DNA of 64,000 bases from HIMB114 sp052048155 (GTDB lineage: Bacteria; Pseudomonadota; Alphaproteobacteria; Pelagibacterales; Pelagibacteraceae), in contig NZ_JBNAIK010000006.1 in the NCBI RefSeq assembly GCF_052048155.1, positions 1-64,000 on the forward strand, read 5' to 3'. The position numbers were made by a program, and so were the translations under genes. The notes under the pieces were generated by a model. The model had not been told where the DNA came from and made no database searches. It saw only the letters and a program-made list of their open reading frames with translations. This document shows positions 8,920-18,658 of the stretch, one piece after another (positions within the stretch are counted from its first letter, which is position 1; each line of letters opens with the position of its first letter).

Positions 8920-9975
8920 ATGTTTGATTTTTACTTACCGATTGCAGAAGTAACAATTAATATTCCATTATTACTACTAATCAGTGCCGCAGTGGGTTTT
9001 TTAACAGGTTTACTAGGAATTGGAGGCGGATTCCTAATGACGCCTATATTAATTTTTTTAGGAATACCTCCTGTGTATGCAGTTGCAAATGGAGCAAATA
9101 ATATCTTAGCTGCATCAGTATCTGGGTCATTAGCCCATTATTTTAAAAATCACATTGATGTAAAAATGGGAGTTTTAATTTTAATCGGCGGTCTCATAGG
9201 ATCAATCATAGGTGTTGAAATTTTTATTTTCTTTTTAAAAAAAGGGACAATTAACAGTCTGATATCTATTTCATATTTCATATTACTAAGCTCTATAGGA
9301 CTAATGATGTTTTATGAAAGCTTGAGTGAAATGAGAAGAATTAGAAACAATAAATTCATTAAAAGAAGAATGCATCAACATTATTGGATACACAATTTAC
9401 CCTTTAAAGTAAGAATTCATGCTTCAAAGTTATATATTAGTGCTATTGGTCCAATATTTTTTGGAATACTTATCGGTCTGATATCATCATTGCTTGGCGT
9501 AGGAGGAGGTTTTATTCTCGTTCCAATCCTAATTTATATAATCGGTATGCCAGCCAAACTCGTTCCAGGCACATCACTTTTTGCAATGATATTTGTTATG
9601 ATCATAGTAACTTTGCTTCATGCAATAGCAAACTATACTATCGATATTTATCTTGTATTCATATTAGCGCTTGGCTCTGTCATTGGTGCGCAACTAGGTT
9701 CAATTATAAGCAGTAAACTTGCTGGTGAAGAATTAAGAGGTTTACTTTCAATTTTGATTTTAACTTTTGGTTTTAAATTTGGTTATGATTTGTTCTTTTC
9801 TAAAATTTTACCATCAATGAATATTGCCAGTACTATTCCACCAGAATTTAATAGTTTTACAAATTTAATTATAAATGTTTCACAAAATTATCCGGTAATT
9901 TATGGAATAGCATCTGTGAGTATAGCTATAATAGTAGGAATTGCAGTCGCATACTCATTTAAAAAAGTATTGTAA
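8920..9975 (+). CDS. TauE/SafE family sulfite/organosulfonate exporter-like protein
   Basis: A 351-residue membrane protein with the duplicated DUF81 architecture. The glycine-rich repeats GLLGIGGGFLMTPILIFLG (first half, about residue 30) and SLLGVGGGFILVPILIYIIG (second half, about residue 190) mark the two halves. Each is followed by a PP/PAKLVPGTS-type turn, and eight or nine helices are apparent overall. Family members export sulfite, sulfoacetate or similar anions; the substrate here cannot be told. The stop overlaps the start of the next gene by one base (TAATG), so the two are coupled. Confidence 0.85.
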   Translation: MFDFYLPIAEVTINIPLLLLISAAVGFLTGLLGIGGGFLMTPILIFLGIPPVYAVANGANNILAASVSGSLAHYFKNHIDVKMGVLILIGGLIGSIIGVEIFIFFLKKGTINSLISISYFILLSSIGLMMFYESLSEMRRIRNNKFIKRRMHQHYWIHNLPFKVRIHASKLYISAIGPIFFGILIGLISSLLGVGGGFILVPILIYIIGMPAKLVPGTSLFAMIFVMIIVTLLHAIANYTIDIYLVFILALGSVIGAQLGSIISSKLAGEELRGLLSILILTFGFKFGYDLFFSKILPSMNIASTIPPEFNSFTNLIINVSQNYPVIYGIASVSIAIIVGIAVAYSFKKVL

Positions 9976-10403
9976 TGAATCACCTAAGCTTTGTTAAAAC
10001 ATTATGCTACTCAGGAGCAATTCCCTTTTACATTCTTGCTATTACAAGTTTTCTTTACAAGAATTTTTTTATCTTTGATCTTTTCTCGATATATTCGTTA
10101 GTAATTTTAAGTTTTTTATTTGGTTCAAGTTGGTTAATGACTATTTTTTTTGAAAAAGAAAATGTTTCGAAAAAATTAATTTTTTTCATTGTAATCACAC
10201 CTGTGTTACTAATTTTTGTAGAAATATTTATCCAAATACAAATTAAATTATTTATTTACTCATTGTGTTTTTTTGGGATCTATCTAATTGATAACAAATA
10301 TCTTAAAAACTTAGACTATTTAAAAATTCGAAAACACTTAACAATACAAGTTATATTAAATCACATGCTAATTTTAATTAGCATTTATACCGACAGCTTC
10401 TGA
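9975..10403 (+). CDS. DUF3429-like small membrane protein
   Basis: A 142-residue protein with four or five hydrophobic helices. The opening YSGAIPFYILAITSF and the helix SLVILSFLFGSSWLM resemble the DUF3429 family, in which a Gly-x-x-Pro-Phe start and an LSFxxGxxW helix are conserved. The function of that family is unknown. It is translationally coupled to the TauE-like gene (TAATG), and its last 30 bases overlap the end of pyrD on the opposite strand. Confidence 0.6.
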   Translation: MNHLSFVKTLCYSGAIPFYILAITSFLYKNFFIFDLFSIYSLVILSFLFGSSWLMTIFFEKENVSKKLIFFIVITPVLLIFVEIFIQIQIKLFIYSLCFFGIYLIDNKYLKNLDYLKIRKHLTIQVILNHMLILISIYTDSF

Positions 10404-11426
10404 AATATTTTTTAAACCATCTTGTTTTAAGAGCTCAACTAATTCTTTATTAATATTAGAAGCTACATAAGGGCCTTTAAAAACCATAGAAGTATAAAGT
10501 TGTACTAAATTTGCCCCACATTTAATTTTTTCATAAGCCGTTTTTCCATCATTTACTCCACCTACGCCAATAATAGGAATTTTGCCTCTTAGATTTTTGT
10601 AAAAATTCAAAATAACTTTGTTCGATACTAAGTTAATTGGGCTACCAGATAAGCCACCAGCTTCTCTTTTGTTTTCATCCAATAAGTCTTCTTTTCCTTC
10701 AACAGAAGTATTTGTTAAAATTAGACCATCAATTTTTTTATCCAAAAAAATTTCAGATAAATTATTAATTTCTGAAATGTCAATATTGGGTGATAGTTTA
10801 AATACAATAGGTTTTATTTTTTCATTTTGATTTCTAAAATTTAATATTGCATCAATTAGATTAATAATTTTTTCTTTATCATGCAGTGATCTTAGGTTTG
10901 GTGTATTCGGAGATGAAATATTAATGGCTATATAATCAGCTTGATCATAAAATTTTTCTAAACATATGAGATAGTCATCATTTTTAGTGGCATTTTCTTT
11001 ATTTGGTCCAATATTAATACCTAAAATTCCATTATTCAAATTATTAGCAATACGATTAAAAATTTTTTCCATACCTTCGTTTGGAAAGCCAAGTCGATTA
11101 ATAATAGCTTTGTCTTGATTTAATCTAAATACTCTTGGCTTTGTATTTCCCTCTTGAGGTTTTGGTGTAATTGTGCCAACCTCTGCATAACCAAATCCTA
11201 ATTTGTAGATAGAGTTATAAACTTCTGCATTTTTATCAAATCCAGCTGCTAGCCCTATAGGATTTTCAAACTCAATACCAAAAACTTTGGACCTCAATTT
11301 TTCATGAGGTTTAAATTTAAATAAATCAAATGGAATGATATTTGTTTTTAAAAATTTTATTGCTAATTGATGTGCAACTTCTGGGTCGGTTTGTTTTAAA
11401 AATGAGTTAAAAATATCATAAAACAT
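10374..11426 (-). CDS. pyrD: Dihydroorotate dehydrogenase (quinone), class 2
   Basis: PyrD oxidises dihydroorotate to orotate in pyrimidine synthesis and passes electrons to membrane quinone. It has 350 residues with the class 2 N-terminal helical extension (PEVAHQLAIKFLK) that binds the membrane. FMN and substrate motifs are present: NPIGLAAGFDKNAE, NISSPNTPNLR (with the catalytic Ser expected in class 2), LTNTSVEG, GGLSGSP and GVGGVNDG. It starts one base after the lysS stop, so lysS-pyrD is an operon. It is convergent with the DUF3429-like gene. Confidence 0.95.
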   Translation of the reverse strand: MFYDIFNSFLKQTDPEVAHQLAIKFLKTNIIPFDLFKFKPHEKLRSKVFGIEFENPIGLAAGFDKNAEVYNSIYKLGFGYAEVGTITPKPQEGNTKPRVFRLNQDKAIINRLGFPNEGMEKIFNRIANNLNNGILGINIGPNKENATKNDDYLICLEKFYDQADYIAINISSPNTPNLRSLHDKEKIINLIDAILNFRNQNEKIKPIVFKLSPNIDISEINNLSEIFLDKKIDGLILTNTSVEGKEDLLDENKREAGGLSGSPINLVSNKVILNFYKNLRGKIPIIGVGGVNDGKTAYEKIKCGANLVQLYTSMVFKGPYVASNINKELVELLKQDGLKNISEAVGINAN

Positions 11427-11427
11427 T

Positions 11428-12987
11428 CTATCTTTTTAAACTGTCCTCTAGCAATTTAATAGTTTCTTCACGTCCAAAAAAGCTGATAAACGAACCCATT
11501 CTTGGTCCTTGTTCATCTCCAAATACAATTTCATAAATTGCTTTAAACCAATCTCTTAATTTTTCTTTTGGATAATAATTTTTTCCAACTGTAAAAACTT
11601 CAGTTTGTATCTCTGAGGGATCTTTCCCATCTGGCATTTTTTTTAAGACTTCAATTAAATCCATTATTGCTTTTTTCTCGTTTTCATTTGCAGGCCTATA
11701 TTTTTTTGAAGGCTTTACAATGTCATTAAAATATTGAATTGCATTTTTAGTTAATTTTTGAAGTATAGGATGATCTTCTTTAACAATATTTGAACTATAG
11801 TTATTAATAAACTTCCATAAAACTTCTTCATTTTCAGCATTACTTGCGCTGACTAAATTCAAAAGTACACCAAAGGAAATTACATTCTTTTCTTTAGGGG
11901 GAAAACCATTGTGAACGTGCCATACTGGATTACCTAATTGCTCTTTGATTTCTTGACCGTCAAATTTTTCTAGAAAAGTTAAATATTCATCTACTGCTTT
12001 AGGAATAACTTGCGGATAGAGTTTTTTAGCTCTTTGTGGATTTTGATACATATATAATGCTAAGCTTTCTTGGGTCGCGTATTTTAACCACTCTTCAATA
12101 GTAATACCGTTCCCTTTTGATTTTGAAATCTTCTCTCCTTTTTCATCTAAAAATAATTCATAAGCAAAACCATTTGGGGTTGGGCTTCCTAATGTTTTAC
12201 AAATTTGACCTGATAGTTCAGCGCTTGGTATTAAATCTTTTCCATACATTTCAAAATCAACTTTAAGTGCTGACCATCGCATTGCCCAATCAACTTTCCA
12301 TTGTAATTTGCAAGCACCATCGGTAACTTTAGTTTTAAATTTCTTTCCATTGTTATCAAAAACTACCTCATTTTGTTTTTCATCAATCTCAACAATTGGT
12401 ATTTCTAAAACTTTGCCAGTATCTGGACAGATAGGTAGAAAAGGGCTGTACGTTTTCTTTCTATCACTACCAAGTGTTGGTAAAATGATATTCATTATCT
12501 TTTCATAATTTTTTAAAACATTGATTAGTTCATTATTAAATTCACCAGTCTTATACATTTGAGTTGAGCTTTTGAATTCATAATTGAAATTAAATTTATC
12601 TAAAAACGTTTTTAACATTGCGTTGTTATGTTCACCAAAACTTGGAAATTTTTCAAAAGGATCTGGAACTGCAGTTAAAGGTTTATTTAAATTTTTTTCT
12701 AATAAGTCGCTATTAGGAATGTTCTCTGGAACTTTTCTAAGTCCATCCATATCATCTGAAAAGGTAAATAATTTTACTGGAATATCAGAAATTTTTTTAA
12801 ATGCCTGAATGACCATAGTTGTTCTACAAACTTCTCCAAAAGTTCCAATATGAGGTAATCCGCTCGGGCCATACCCGGTTTGAAATAAGACATGACCTTT
12901 CTTTTCTAATGCTTTTCCTTTTCTTTTAAGGATTGCTCTTGCTTCAACAAATGGCCATGCGTTGGAGTTTAAATATTCTGAACTCAT
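11428..12987 (-). CDS. lysS: Lysyl-tRNA synthetase, class I (archaeal type)
   Basis: A 519-residue class I LysRS. The Rossmann-fold signature is GPSGLPHIGTFGEV (HIGH-equivalent HIGT) and the KMSKS-equivalent is KISKSKGNG. The FKAIYEIVFGDEQGPRMGSFISF C-terminal element is typical of the class I enzyme. Alphaproteobacteria commonly use this form in place of the class II enzyme, an ancient transfer from archaea. It heads a two-gene unit with pyrD and is divergent from trkH. Confidence 0.95.
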   Translation of the reverse strand: MSSEYLNSNAWPFVEARAILKRKGKALEKKGHVLFQTGYGPSGLPHIGTFGEVCRTTMVIQAFKKISDIPVKLFTFSDDMDGLRKVPENIPNSDLLEKNLNKPLTAVPDPFEKFPSFGEHNNAMLKTFLDKFNFNYEFKSSTQMYKTGEFNNELINVLKNYEKIMNIILPTLGSDRKKTYSPFLPICPDTGKVLEIPIVEIDEKQNEVVFDNNGKKFKTKVTDGACKLQWKVDWAMRWSALKVDFEMYGKDLIPSAELSGQICKTLGSPTPNGFAYELFLDEKGEKISKSKGNGITIEEWLKYATQESLALYMYQNPQRAKKLYPQVIPKAVDEYLTFLEKFDGQEIKEQLGNPVWHVHNGFPPKEKNVISFGVLLNLVSASNAENEEVLWKFINNYSSNIVKEDHPILQKLTKNAIQYFNDIVKPSKKYRPANENEKKAIMDLIEVLKKMPDGKDPSEIQTEVFTVGKNYYPKEKLRDWFKAIYEIVFGDEQGPRMGSFISFFGREETIKLLEDSLKR

Positions 12988-13044
12988 AAGTATTTTGTTT
13001 ATAGGCTAAAATTAGCTTTTTTCAAATTACAAACATTTCAAAAG

Positions 13045-13070
13045 TTGTCTAAAAAAAATATTAATATAAT
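13045..13070 (+). promoter_or_regulatory. Candidate promoter for trkH
   Basis: A perfect TATAAT lies at 13065-13070, 20 bases before the trkH ATG. TTGTCT at 13045-13050 is the best upstream element, but the spacer of 14 bases is short, so only the -10 is persuasive. Confidence 0.35.
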
Positions 13071-13090
13071 TTCATTTTAACTGCTTCGAA

Positions 13091-14536
13091 ATGAATTCTG
13101 GATTAAAAACTACTTTCCTAATTATCGGATATCTAATTATAATCTTATCTGGTTTCATGATTATTCCTCACATTGTTGAAATGACAATTGGTGATAAATC
13201 GCAACACTTTCTAGTAACTGGAATTTTGTCAGCATTTATTGGAACGCTATTAGTATTAATAAGCCAAACCAAAGATAGATCTTTGAATGTCCAACAAGCT
13301 TTTTTAATGACAAATCTTGCCTGGTTATCTATTTGTTTTTTTGGAGCTATACCTCTATATTTTTCATCACTTGATTTAACTTTTACAGATGCATTTTTTG
13401 AGAGTGTATCTGGTATCACCACCACAGGATCTACAATACTGCCAGACATTGAAAGAGCTTCAAAGGGAATTTTGGTTTGGAGATCATTGCTTCAATGGCT
13501 TGGGGGGATTGGTATTATCGTTATGGCAATTACTATTTTGCCGTTGTTAAATATCGGTGGAATGCAGTTATTTAGATCAGAAGGTATGGAAGTTGAAAAA
13601 GTAGTTCCAAAGGTTACTGAAATTGCCTTATCAATCACAAAAATTTATATTTTCATCACCATCTTATGTTCTTTGGCTTATTGGCTTGCCGGCATGAATG
13701 TTTTTGATGCAATAAATCATGCTCTAACGACAGTATCAACTGGTGGTTACTCTACTCACAGTCAATCTATCGGTTACTTTAATAGTTCACTAATAGAGGT
13801 GGTTGCTATCATATTTATTATTACAGGGAGTGTACCTTTTTTAGCTTACATAAAATTTACAAGAGGAGATTTGTTTGTATTTTTTAAAGATAAACAAATA
13901 ATAGGTTTTTTTTTAATTTTAATTGGATCAATATTAATCATCACAATTCACTCCTACGTAAATAGAAGTGATGCTTTAATTTTAGCGCTAAGAGATGCAG
14001 CATTTAATGTAACATCTATTATAACAGGAACTGGATATACAACTAAAGATTTTAGCGCATGGGGAAATTTTTCTGTTTTTTTCTTTTTAGTTTTAATGTT
14101 TGTGGGTGGTTGCTCTGCTTCAACAACTTGCGGGATAAAAGTTTTTAGATTTCAAATTATTTTATCTTTTATAGATCAACAGGTTAAAAAAATATTTTAT
14201 CCTAATGGGGTGTTCCCAATAAAGTACAACAACCAAAATATTAATGATCAATTTTTAACTTCGGTTCTTGCTTTTGTTTGTCTATACATATTTATATTCT
14301 TTATTTTAACACTTTTACTATCGCTTACTGGATTAGATTTAATTACTTCTGTTTCAGCGGCTGCAACCTCAATTTCAAATGTAGGTCCAGGACTTGGTCA
14401 TGTCATTGGACCAGATGGAAATTTTTTTATATTATCTAATAGTGCAAAGTGGCTTTTAAGTTTAGGAATGCTGCTTGGTAGACTAGAGTTACTTACTGTT
14501 TTAGTTTTATTTTTACCTGCTTTTTGGAGAAATTAA
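13091..14536 (+). CDS. trkH: Potassium uptake protein TrkH
   Basis: A 481-residue K+ transporter subunit with four M1-P-M2 repeats. The filter-type glycines are visible as SGITTTGST, TVSTGGYST, SIITGTGYTT and SISNVGPGLG, one per repeat. TrkH forms the membrane channel gated by the cytosolic NAD-binding TrkA, which is not in this window. It is preceded by a 103-base gap with a TATAAT, and its last four bases overlap argF, which ends convergently. Confidence 0.95.
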   Translation: MNSGLKTTFLIIGYLIIILSGFMIIPHIVEMTIGDKSQHFLVTGILSAFIGTLLVLISQTKDRSLNVQQAFLMTNLAWLSICFFGAIPLYFSSLDLTFTDAFFESVSGITTTGSTILPDIERASKGILVWRSLLQWLGGIGIIVMAITILPLLNIGGMQLFRSEGMEVEKVVPKVTEIALSITKIYIFITILCSLAYWLAGMNVFDAINHALTTVSTGGYSTHSQSIGYFNSSLIEVVAIIFIITGSVPFLAYIKFTRGDLFVFFKDKQIIGFFLILIGSILIITIHSYVNRSDALILALRDAAFNVTSIITGTGYTTKDFSAWGNFSVFFFLVLMFVGGCSASTTCGIKVFRFQIILSFIDQQVKKIFYPNGVFPIKYNNQNINDQFLTSVLAFVCLYIFIFFILTLLLSLTGLDLITSVSAAATSISNVGPGLGHVIGPDGNFFILSNSAKWLLSLGMLLGRLELLTVLVLFLPAFWRN

Positions 14537-15459
14537 TCTGATAAGCACCAATCAATAATCGCCTTTTGACCGTGCAATCTATTTTCTGCTTGCTGCCATA
14601 CTAAAGATTGTTTCCCATCAATAACAGAAGAGGTAACCTCTTCTTCTCTTGCTGCTGGTAATACATGTAGATAAATTGAATCTGGTTTTGCAAGACTCAT
14701 TAATTCATCATTAACTTGGAACTGTTTCAAATCACTCTTTTTCTTTTTAATGTCACCTTGATCACCCATCGAAACCCACTTGTCAGACATAATGCAATCA
14801 GCTCCAGCTACACCTTTTTTTGCATCATGAAAAAGGTTAATTTTTCCACCTTGCTTTTCCGCCCAATCTAAAACTTTTTTTGATGGTAAATAGTTTTTTG
14901 GAACACAAATATTAAGTTCAAAATCAAATTGAACTGCTGCTTCTATTGCAGAATTCGTAACGTTATTTCCATCTCCAACCCAGGCAACTTTAGCCCCTTT
15001 AATTGAACCTTTTTGTTCTTCAAATGTCATCACATCGCTCAAAAGCTGACATGGATGACTTGAATTTGTTAACCCATTGATCAAAGGTACAGTTAAGAGT
15101 TTTGATAATTCGATTAATGTTTGGTGCTCAAAAGTTCTAAACATTACAATATCAGAAAAGCCTGAAATCACTTTTGCAGTATCTTGTACACTTTCTTCAC
15201 CTTTTCCAAGATGCATATCATTAGCGTTCATTACAATTGTCTCTCCACCTAACTGTCTCATTGCAAGATCAAAGGAAAGTCTTGTTCTAGTTGAGGGTTT
15301 TTCAAAAACCATCAACAATAATTTATCTTTACCATTCGATGGTTCTGATACGACTACTTTGCCTTCTTTGCTTTGTTTTGCTTTTCTTCTTTTTGCTTCA
15401 GAAAGAATATGATGCAAATCTAATTTTGGAATTAAAGATAAATCTAAAAAATGTTTCAT
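14533..15459 (-). CDS. argF: Ornithine carbamoyltransferase
   Basis: ArgF makes citrulline from ornithine and carbamoyl phosphate. In 308 residues, the carbamoyl-phosphate motif is EKPSTRTRLSF near residue 53, with HPCQLLSD (second carbamoyl-phosphate site), VGDGNNVTNS, and the ornithine-loop equivalents SDKWVSMGDQ and HVLPAAREEEV. It overlaps argD by 4 bases and is translated after it, so argD-argF form one unit in arginine synthesis. Confidence 0.95.
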   Translation of the reverse strand: MKHFLDLSLIPKLDLHHILSEAKRRKAKQSKEGKVVVSEPSNGKDKLLLMVFEKPSTRTRLSFDLAMRQLGGETIVMNANDMHLGKGEESVQDTAKVISGFSDIVMFRTFEHQTLIELSKLLTVPLINGLTNSSHPCQLLSDVMTFEEQKGSIKGAKVAWVGDGNNVTNSAIEAAVQFDFELNICVPKNYLPSKKVLDWAEKQGGKINLFHDAKKGVAGADCIMSDKWVSMGDQGDIKKKKSDLKQFQVNDELMSLAKPDSIYLHVLPAAREEEVTSSVIDGKQSLVWQQAENRLHGQKAIIDWCLSD

Positions 15460-16622
15460 TTTAATTTTTCACATACTTTCTTAATAATTGAAATAGCTTC
15501 ATCAATTTCTTTTTCTTTAACGATTAAAGGAGGCAATAATCTCACTACATTTTCAGATGCTTTTACAGCCAACATTTTATGCTCAAATAGCTCATTTATA
15601 AATTTAGCATTATCTGATTTTAGTTTTATACCTCTTAATAATCCCTTACCTCTTACTTCTTCAATAACGCTTGGGTATTTTTCTTTTAATTTTAAAAGTT
15701 GAGCTTCAAAATATTCTCCAATTTTAACAACATTTTCTAAAAATCCTTTTTCTAAAATAATATCTAAAACCGCATTCCCCACACTCATTGCCAATGGGTT
15801 ACCGCCAAAAGTAGAACCATGATTTCCAGGCTTCATTCCACTTCCTGCTTTTTTATTAACTAAACAAGCGCCTACCGGAAAACCTCCACCAATTCCTTTG
15901 GCAATAGGAACTATATCAGGTTCGATTCCCGCCCAATCAAAGGCAAAAAACTTTCCTGATCTTCCAATTCCACATTGAACCTCATCTAAAATTAATAAAA
16001 GATCATGTTCATCGCACAATTTTCTTAGTCCTTGTAAACATTGATCTGGAATAATTTTTATTCCACCTTCACCCAAAATAGTCTCAACCATAATAGCTGC
16101 TGTATTTTTATTAATTGCTTTTTTTAAAGCTTCATGATCTCCAAAATCAACTTGATCAAAGCCTTCAACTTTTGGCTCAAAGCCTTTGATATGATCAGGA
16201 TTATTTGCAGCAAATAAAGAAGCTAACGTTCTTCCATGAAAGGCTCCTTTAAAAGTTATAATTCTATTTTTTTCAGGCTGACCTTTTTCAAAAAAATATT
16301 TTCTAGCAATTTTAATACTTGCTTCAGTAGCTTCTGCGCCAGAATTCATAAATATAACGTAATCTGCAAAAGTATTTTCAACCAATCTTTGAGCAAGTTT
16401 TTCTTGCTCTGGAATTTCAAAAGCATTTGAAACATGCCATAATTTTGCAGCTTGCTCTTGAACAGTTTTAACAAGGTGATCATGACAATGACCCAATGCA
16501 TTTACAGCAATACCTGATACAAAATCTAGGTATTTATCGTTAGACATAGAAAACAAATAGCATCCTTTTCCGTGAGAAAAAGATACCGGTCTTCTTGCAT
16601 ATGTTCCAAGAATTGCACTCAT
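15456..16622 (-). CDS. argD: Acetylornithine aminotransferase
   Basis: A class III PLP aminotransferase of 388 residues that converts N-acetylglutamate semialdehyde to N-acetylornithine. MNSGAEATEASIK binds the PLP phosphate, ILDEVQCGIGRSG carries the PLP-nitrogen Asp, and the Schiff-base Lys is in IAKGIGGGFPVGA. HGSTFGGNPLA is the usual substrate-side loop. It lies 5 bases downstream of the ABC-2 permease gene and overlaps argF by 4 bases. Proximity to gcrA is a conserved alphaproteobacterial feature. Confidence 0.94.
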   Translation of the reverse strand: MSAILGTYARRPVSFSHGKGCYLFSMSNDKYLDFVSGIAVNALGHCHDHLVKTVQEQAAKLWHVSNAFEIPEQEKLAQRLVENTFADYVIFMNSGAEATEASIKIARKYFFEKGQPEKNRIITFKGAFHGRTLASLFAANNPDHIKGFEPKVEGFDQVDFGDHEALKKAINKNTAAIMVETILGEGGIKIIPDQCLQGLRKLCDEHDLLLILDEVQCGIGRSGKFFAFDWAGIEPDIVPIAKGIGGGFPVGACLVNKKAGSGMKPGNHGSTFGGNPLAMSVGNAVLDIILEKGFLENVVKIGEYFEAQLLKLKEKYPSVIEEVRGKGLLRGIKLKSDNAKFINELFEHKMLAVKASENVVRLLPPLIVKEKEIDEAISIIKKVCEKLK

Positions 16623-16627
16623 AATTA

Positions 16628-17440
16628 TTAAGCTTTAATTTTATAACCCTTTTTAAAAAGAAGATAACATAAACCAATTAAAATCATGTTACAAACAAAC
16701 AAAATTAGCATTCCAAAATAAACATTAGAATCTGATTGACCTAAAAATCCGTATCTGAAACCATCAATAACATAAAAGAATGGATTAAATTGACTAATCG
16801 TATGAATGTGACCTTCTAATCTATTTATTGAAAAAAACGTTCCAGATAAAAATGATAATGGGACAACAATAAAATTTGTAACAGCTGCCATATTATCAAA
16901 TTTTTCAGCCCAAAGACCTGCAATAAAACCAAGCGCTGCCAGTAAGCAAGAACCTAAAATACCAAAAACTATCACATAAAAAATATGTGCAAATGGAATT
17001 TTAATAAAAAATAATGACACTAAAATTGAGAAAAAACCAACAACCAAACCTCTAGTAACACCACCTAAAATTAAAGAAAATGTAACTTCACCAGCTGATA
17101 ATGGAGGGAATAAAATATCAACGATATTTCCCTGAACCTTAGAAATCATTAAAGAAGAAGATGTGTTTGCAAAAGCATTTTGCATAATTTGCATTGCAAT
17201 TAATCCTGGGACTAAAAATACAGTAAACTTATGTCCAAGCACATCAGTTCTTTCAGAACCTATGGCCAAACTGAATACAGTTAAAAATAATAATAAAGTA
17301 ACAATAGGTGAAACAATAGTTTGTACCCAAACTTTAAAAAATCTTTGAACTTCTTTTAAATATAAAGTGTAAAAACCAACCCAGTTCACATAACCAAATC
17401 TTCTTACACCGATCTTATATTTGTATTGAATAGCGCTCAT
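16628..17440 (-). CDS. ABC-2 type transporter permease
   Basis: A 270-residue inner-membrane permease with six hydrophobic segments and an N-terminal cytoplasmic amphipathic helix (FYTLYLKEVQRFFKVW). The ABC-2 signature region is LGFIAGLWAEKFDNMAAVTNFIVVPLSFLSGTFFSI, seen as AGLWAEKFDN and PLSFLSGTFF. Such permeases pair with a separate ATPase to export polysaccharides, lipids or drugs, and no partner ATPase lies next to it here. It shares its orientation and five-base spacing with argD, so it is probably cotranscribed with the arginine genes. Confidence 0.87.
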   Translation of the reverse strand: MSAIQYKYKIGVRRFGYVNWVGFYTLYLKEVQRFFKVWVQTIVSPIVTLLLFLTVFSLAIGSERTDVLGHKFTVFLVPGLIAMQIMQNAFANTSSSLMISKVQGNIVDILFPPLSAGEVTFSLILGGVTRGLVVGFFSILVSLFFIKIPFAHIFYVIVFGILGSCLLAALGFIAGLWAEKFDNMAAVTNFIVVPLSFLSGTFFSINRLEGHIHTISQFNPFFYVIDGFRYGFLGQSDSNVYFGMLILFVCNMILIGLCYLLFKKGYKIKA

Positions 17441-17593
17441 GGCTTCTCATTATCAGTTAATTTATAAAAAGGCTTAAAAAATGTGGATATATAAGGTTTT
17501 TTCAAAAAAAGGTCATTTTTACTACATTTTTTCATCAACATCTTGTGTTCAATTAAATTGAGTATGCAAGATATGGTTAATATAACATCTGAC

Positions 17594-18103
17594 ATGGCTT
17601 GGACAGACGAAAAAACAGAACAACTTAAAAAACTTTGGGCAGAAGGTCATACAGCTAGTCAAATCGCAAGAATGATAGGTGATGATATTTCAAGAAACGC
17701 AGTCATTGGAAAAGCACACCGTTTAAATCTTGCAGGTAGAACTCAATCAAGAATGATTTCATCTCCAAGAATTAATAACGCTCAGTTTCAACAAAAAAAA
17801 GGTCCAGTTCAAAGAAGAACGAGAAGACCTAGAGGTCTAAGAGCCATAGTGATTGAAAAAGATTTTGAACCTGAAAATCCAGTGAGTTTAGAAAACTTAA
17901 CTGATAAGACTTGTAGATGGCCAATTGGTCACCCTGATGAAAAAGATTTTTATTTCTGCGGAAGAACTCCTATGGATGAAAGAATTTACTGCAAACTTCA
18001 CGTTCTTCACGCATATCAACCTCGTAATCAAAGAGGCGAAGACAATCAAAAAACAGCAGAAGAAATTCCAAGTTTCATACAAAAAAAAGTAAAAAGCGCT
18101 TAA
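17594..18103 (+). CDS. gcrA: GcrA cell cycle regulator family protein
   Basis: GcrA is an alphaproteobacterial sigma-70 cofactor that acts at methylated promoters. The N-terminal HTH is well conserved: MAWTDEKTEQLKKLW, SASQIAR-like TASQIARMIG, and RNAVIGKAHRLNLAGR. The C-terminal RNAP-binding part contains CRWPIGHPDE, FYFCGR and YCKLHVLHAYQP, whose Cys/His residues fit the family. I chose ATG 17594 (169 residues) because family members begin MxWTDE; in-frame ATGs at 17564 and 17573 and a TTG at 17543 could extend it. It is divergent from the permease-argD-argF unit. Confidence 0.9.
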   Translation: MAWTDEKTEQLKKLWAEGHTASQIARMIGDDISRNAVIGKAHRLNLAGRTQSRMISSPRINNAQFQQKKGPVQRRTRRPRGLRAIVIEKDFEPENPVSLENLTDKTCRWPIGHPDEKDFYFCGRTPMDERIYCKLHVLHAYQPRNQRGEDNQKTAEEIPSFIQKKVKSA

Positions 18104-18157
18104 ATTAAAAGCTTATTTGGGTTCGTTTGACCAATTACCAGTAAATGGGTTTGTTTC

Positions 18158-18637
18158 CTACTTATTCTTTAGTCGGCCCTGTTTGGTTTTTGCAAATTTA
18201 CGATTAATTCTCCATCGCTGGTCATCTCTTACAATATAACCACAACAATTTTTTGATCCGCATTTGCAAGGAAATTGTCTAAAATCTTTATCATATCCAA
18301 ACCCATAATCGTAAGAAAGTTCATCTCCTTTTTTAATATCTTGAGTCGCTATAATCCAAATTTTTCCTTTAATAATATCAACTTCACAATTTGGATCACA
18401 CGTATGATTAATATATTTTGCAGTATTAGACTTAGTATCACCATCAAGAACGGTTTTTTTATTTAGTGTAAATAAATAGATAGCTTTAGAATTATCAAAC
18501 CGATCATCTTCCTCAACTTGTTTATGGGTATATTTTTTACCCTTATATTCAATAACCTTTTCACCCTTCTTAAAATCCTGCCCTGCAAAAAGGCCCCAGT
18601 TATTAATTCCTGATTTTTTTCTTACAAATTTTTGCAA
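18158..18637 (-). CDS. SET-domain lysine methyltransferase-like protein
   Basis: A 159-residue stand-alone SET domain. The motifs are NNWGLFAGQDFKKGE (SAM-binding start), YINHTCDPNCEV (NHSCxPN-type core), ELSYDYGFGY (catalytic Tyr region) and a post-SET zinc site, CKCGSKNCCGYI. Bacterial SET proteins may methylate chromatin-associated or ribosomal proteins; the target is unknown. The start is a TTG at 18637, because an in-frame stop (that of the previous gene) lies 21 bases upstream with no ATG between. It follows the phosphonate operon on the same strand and may be cotranscribed with it. Confidence 0.85.
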   Translation of the reverse strand: MQKFVRKKSGINNWGLFAGQDFKKGEKVIEYKGKKYTHKQVEEDDRFDNSKAIYLFTLNKKTVLDGDTKSNTAKYINHTCDPNCEVDIIKGKIWIIATQDIKKGDELSYDYGFGYDKDFRQFPCKCGSKNCCGYIVRDDQRWRINRKFAKTKQGRLKNK

Positions 18638-18658
18638 AATATCATCTACTTTTTTAAT

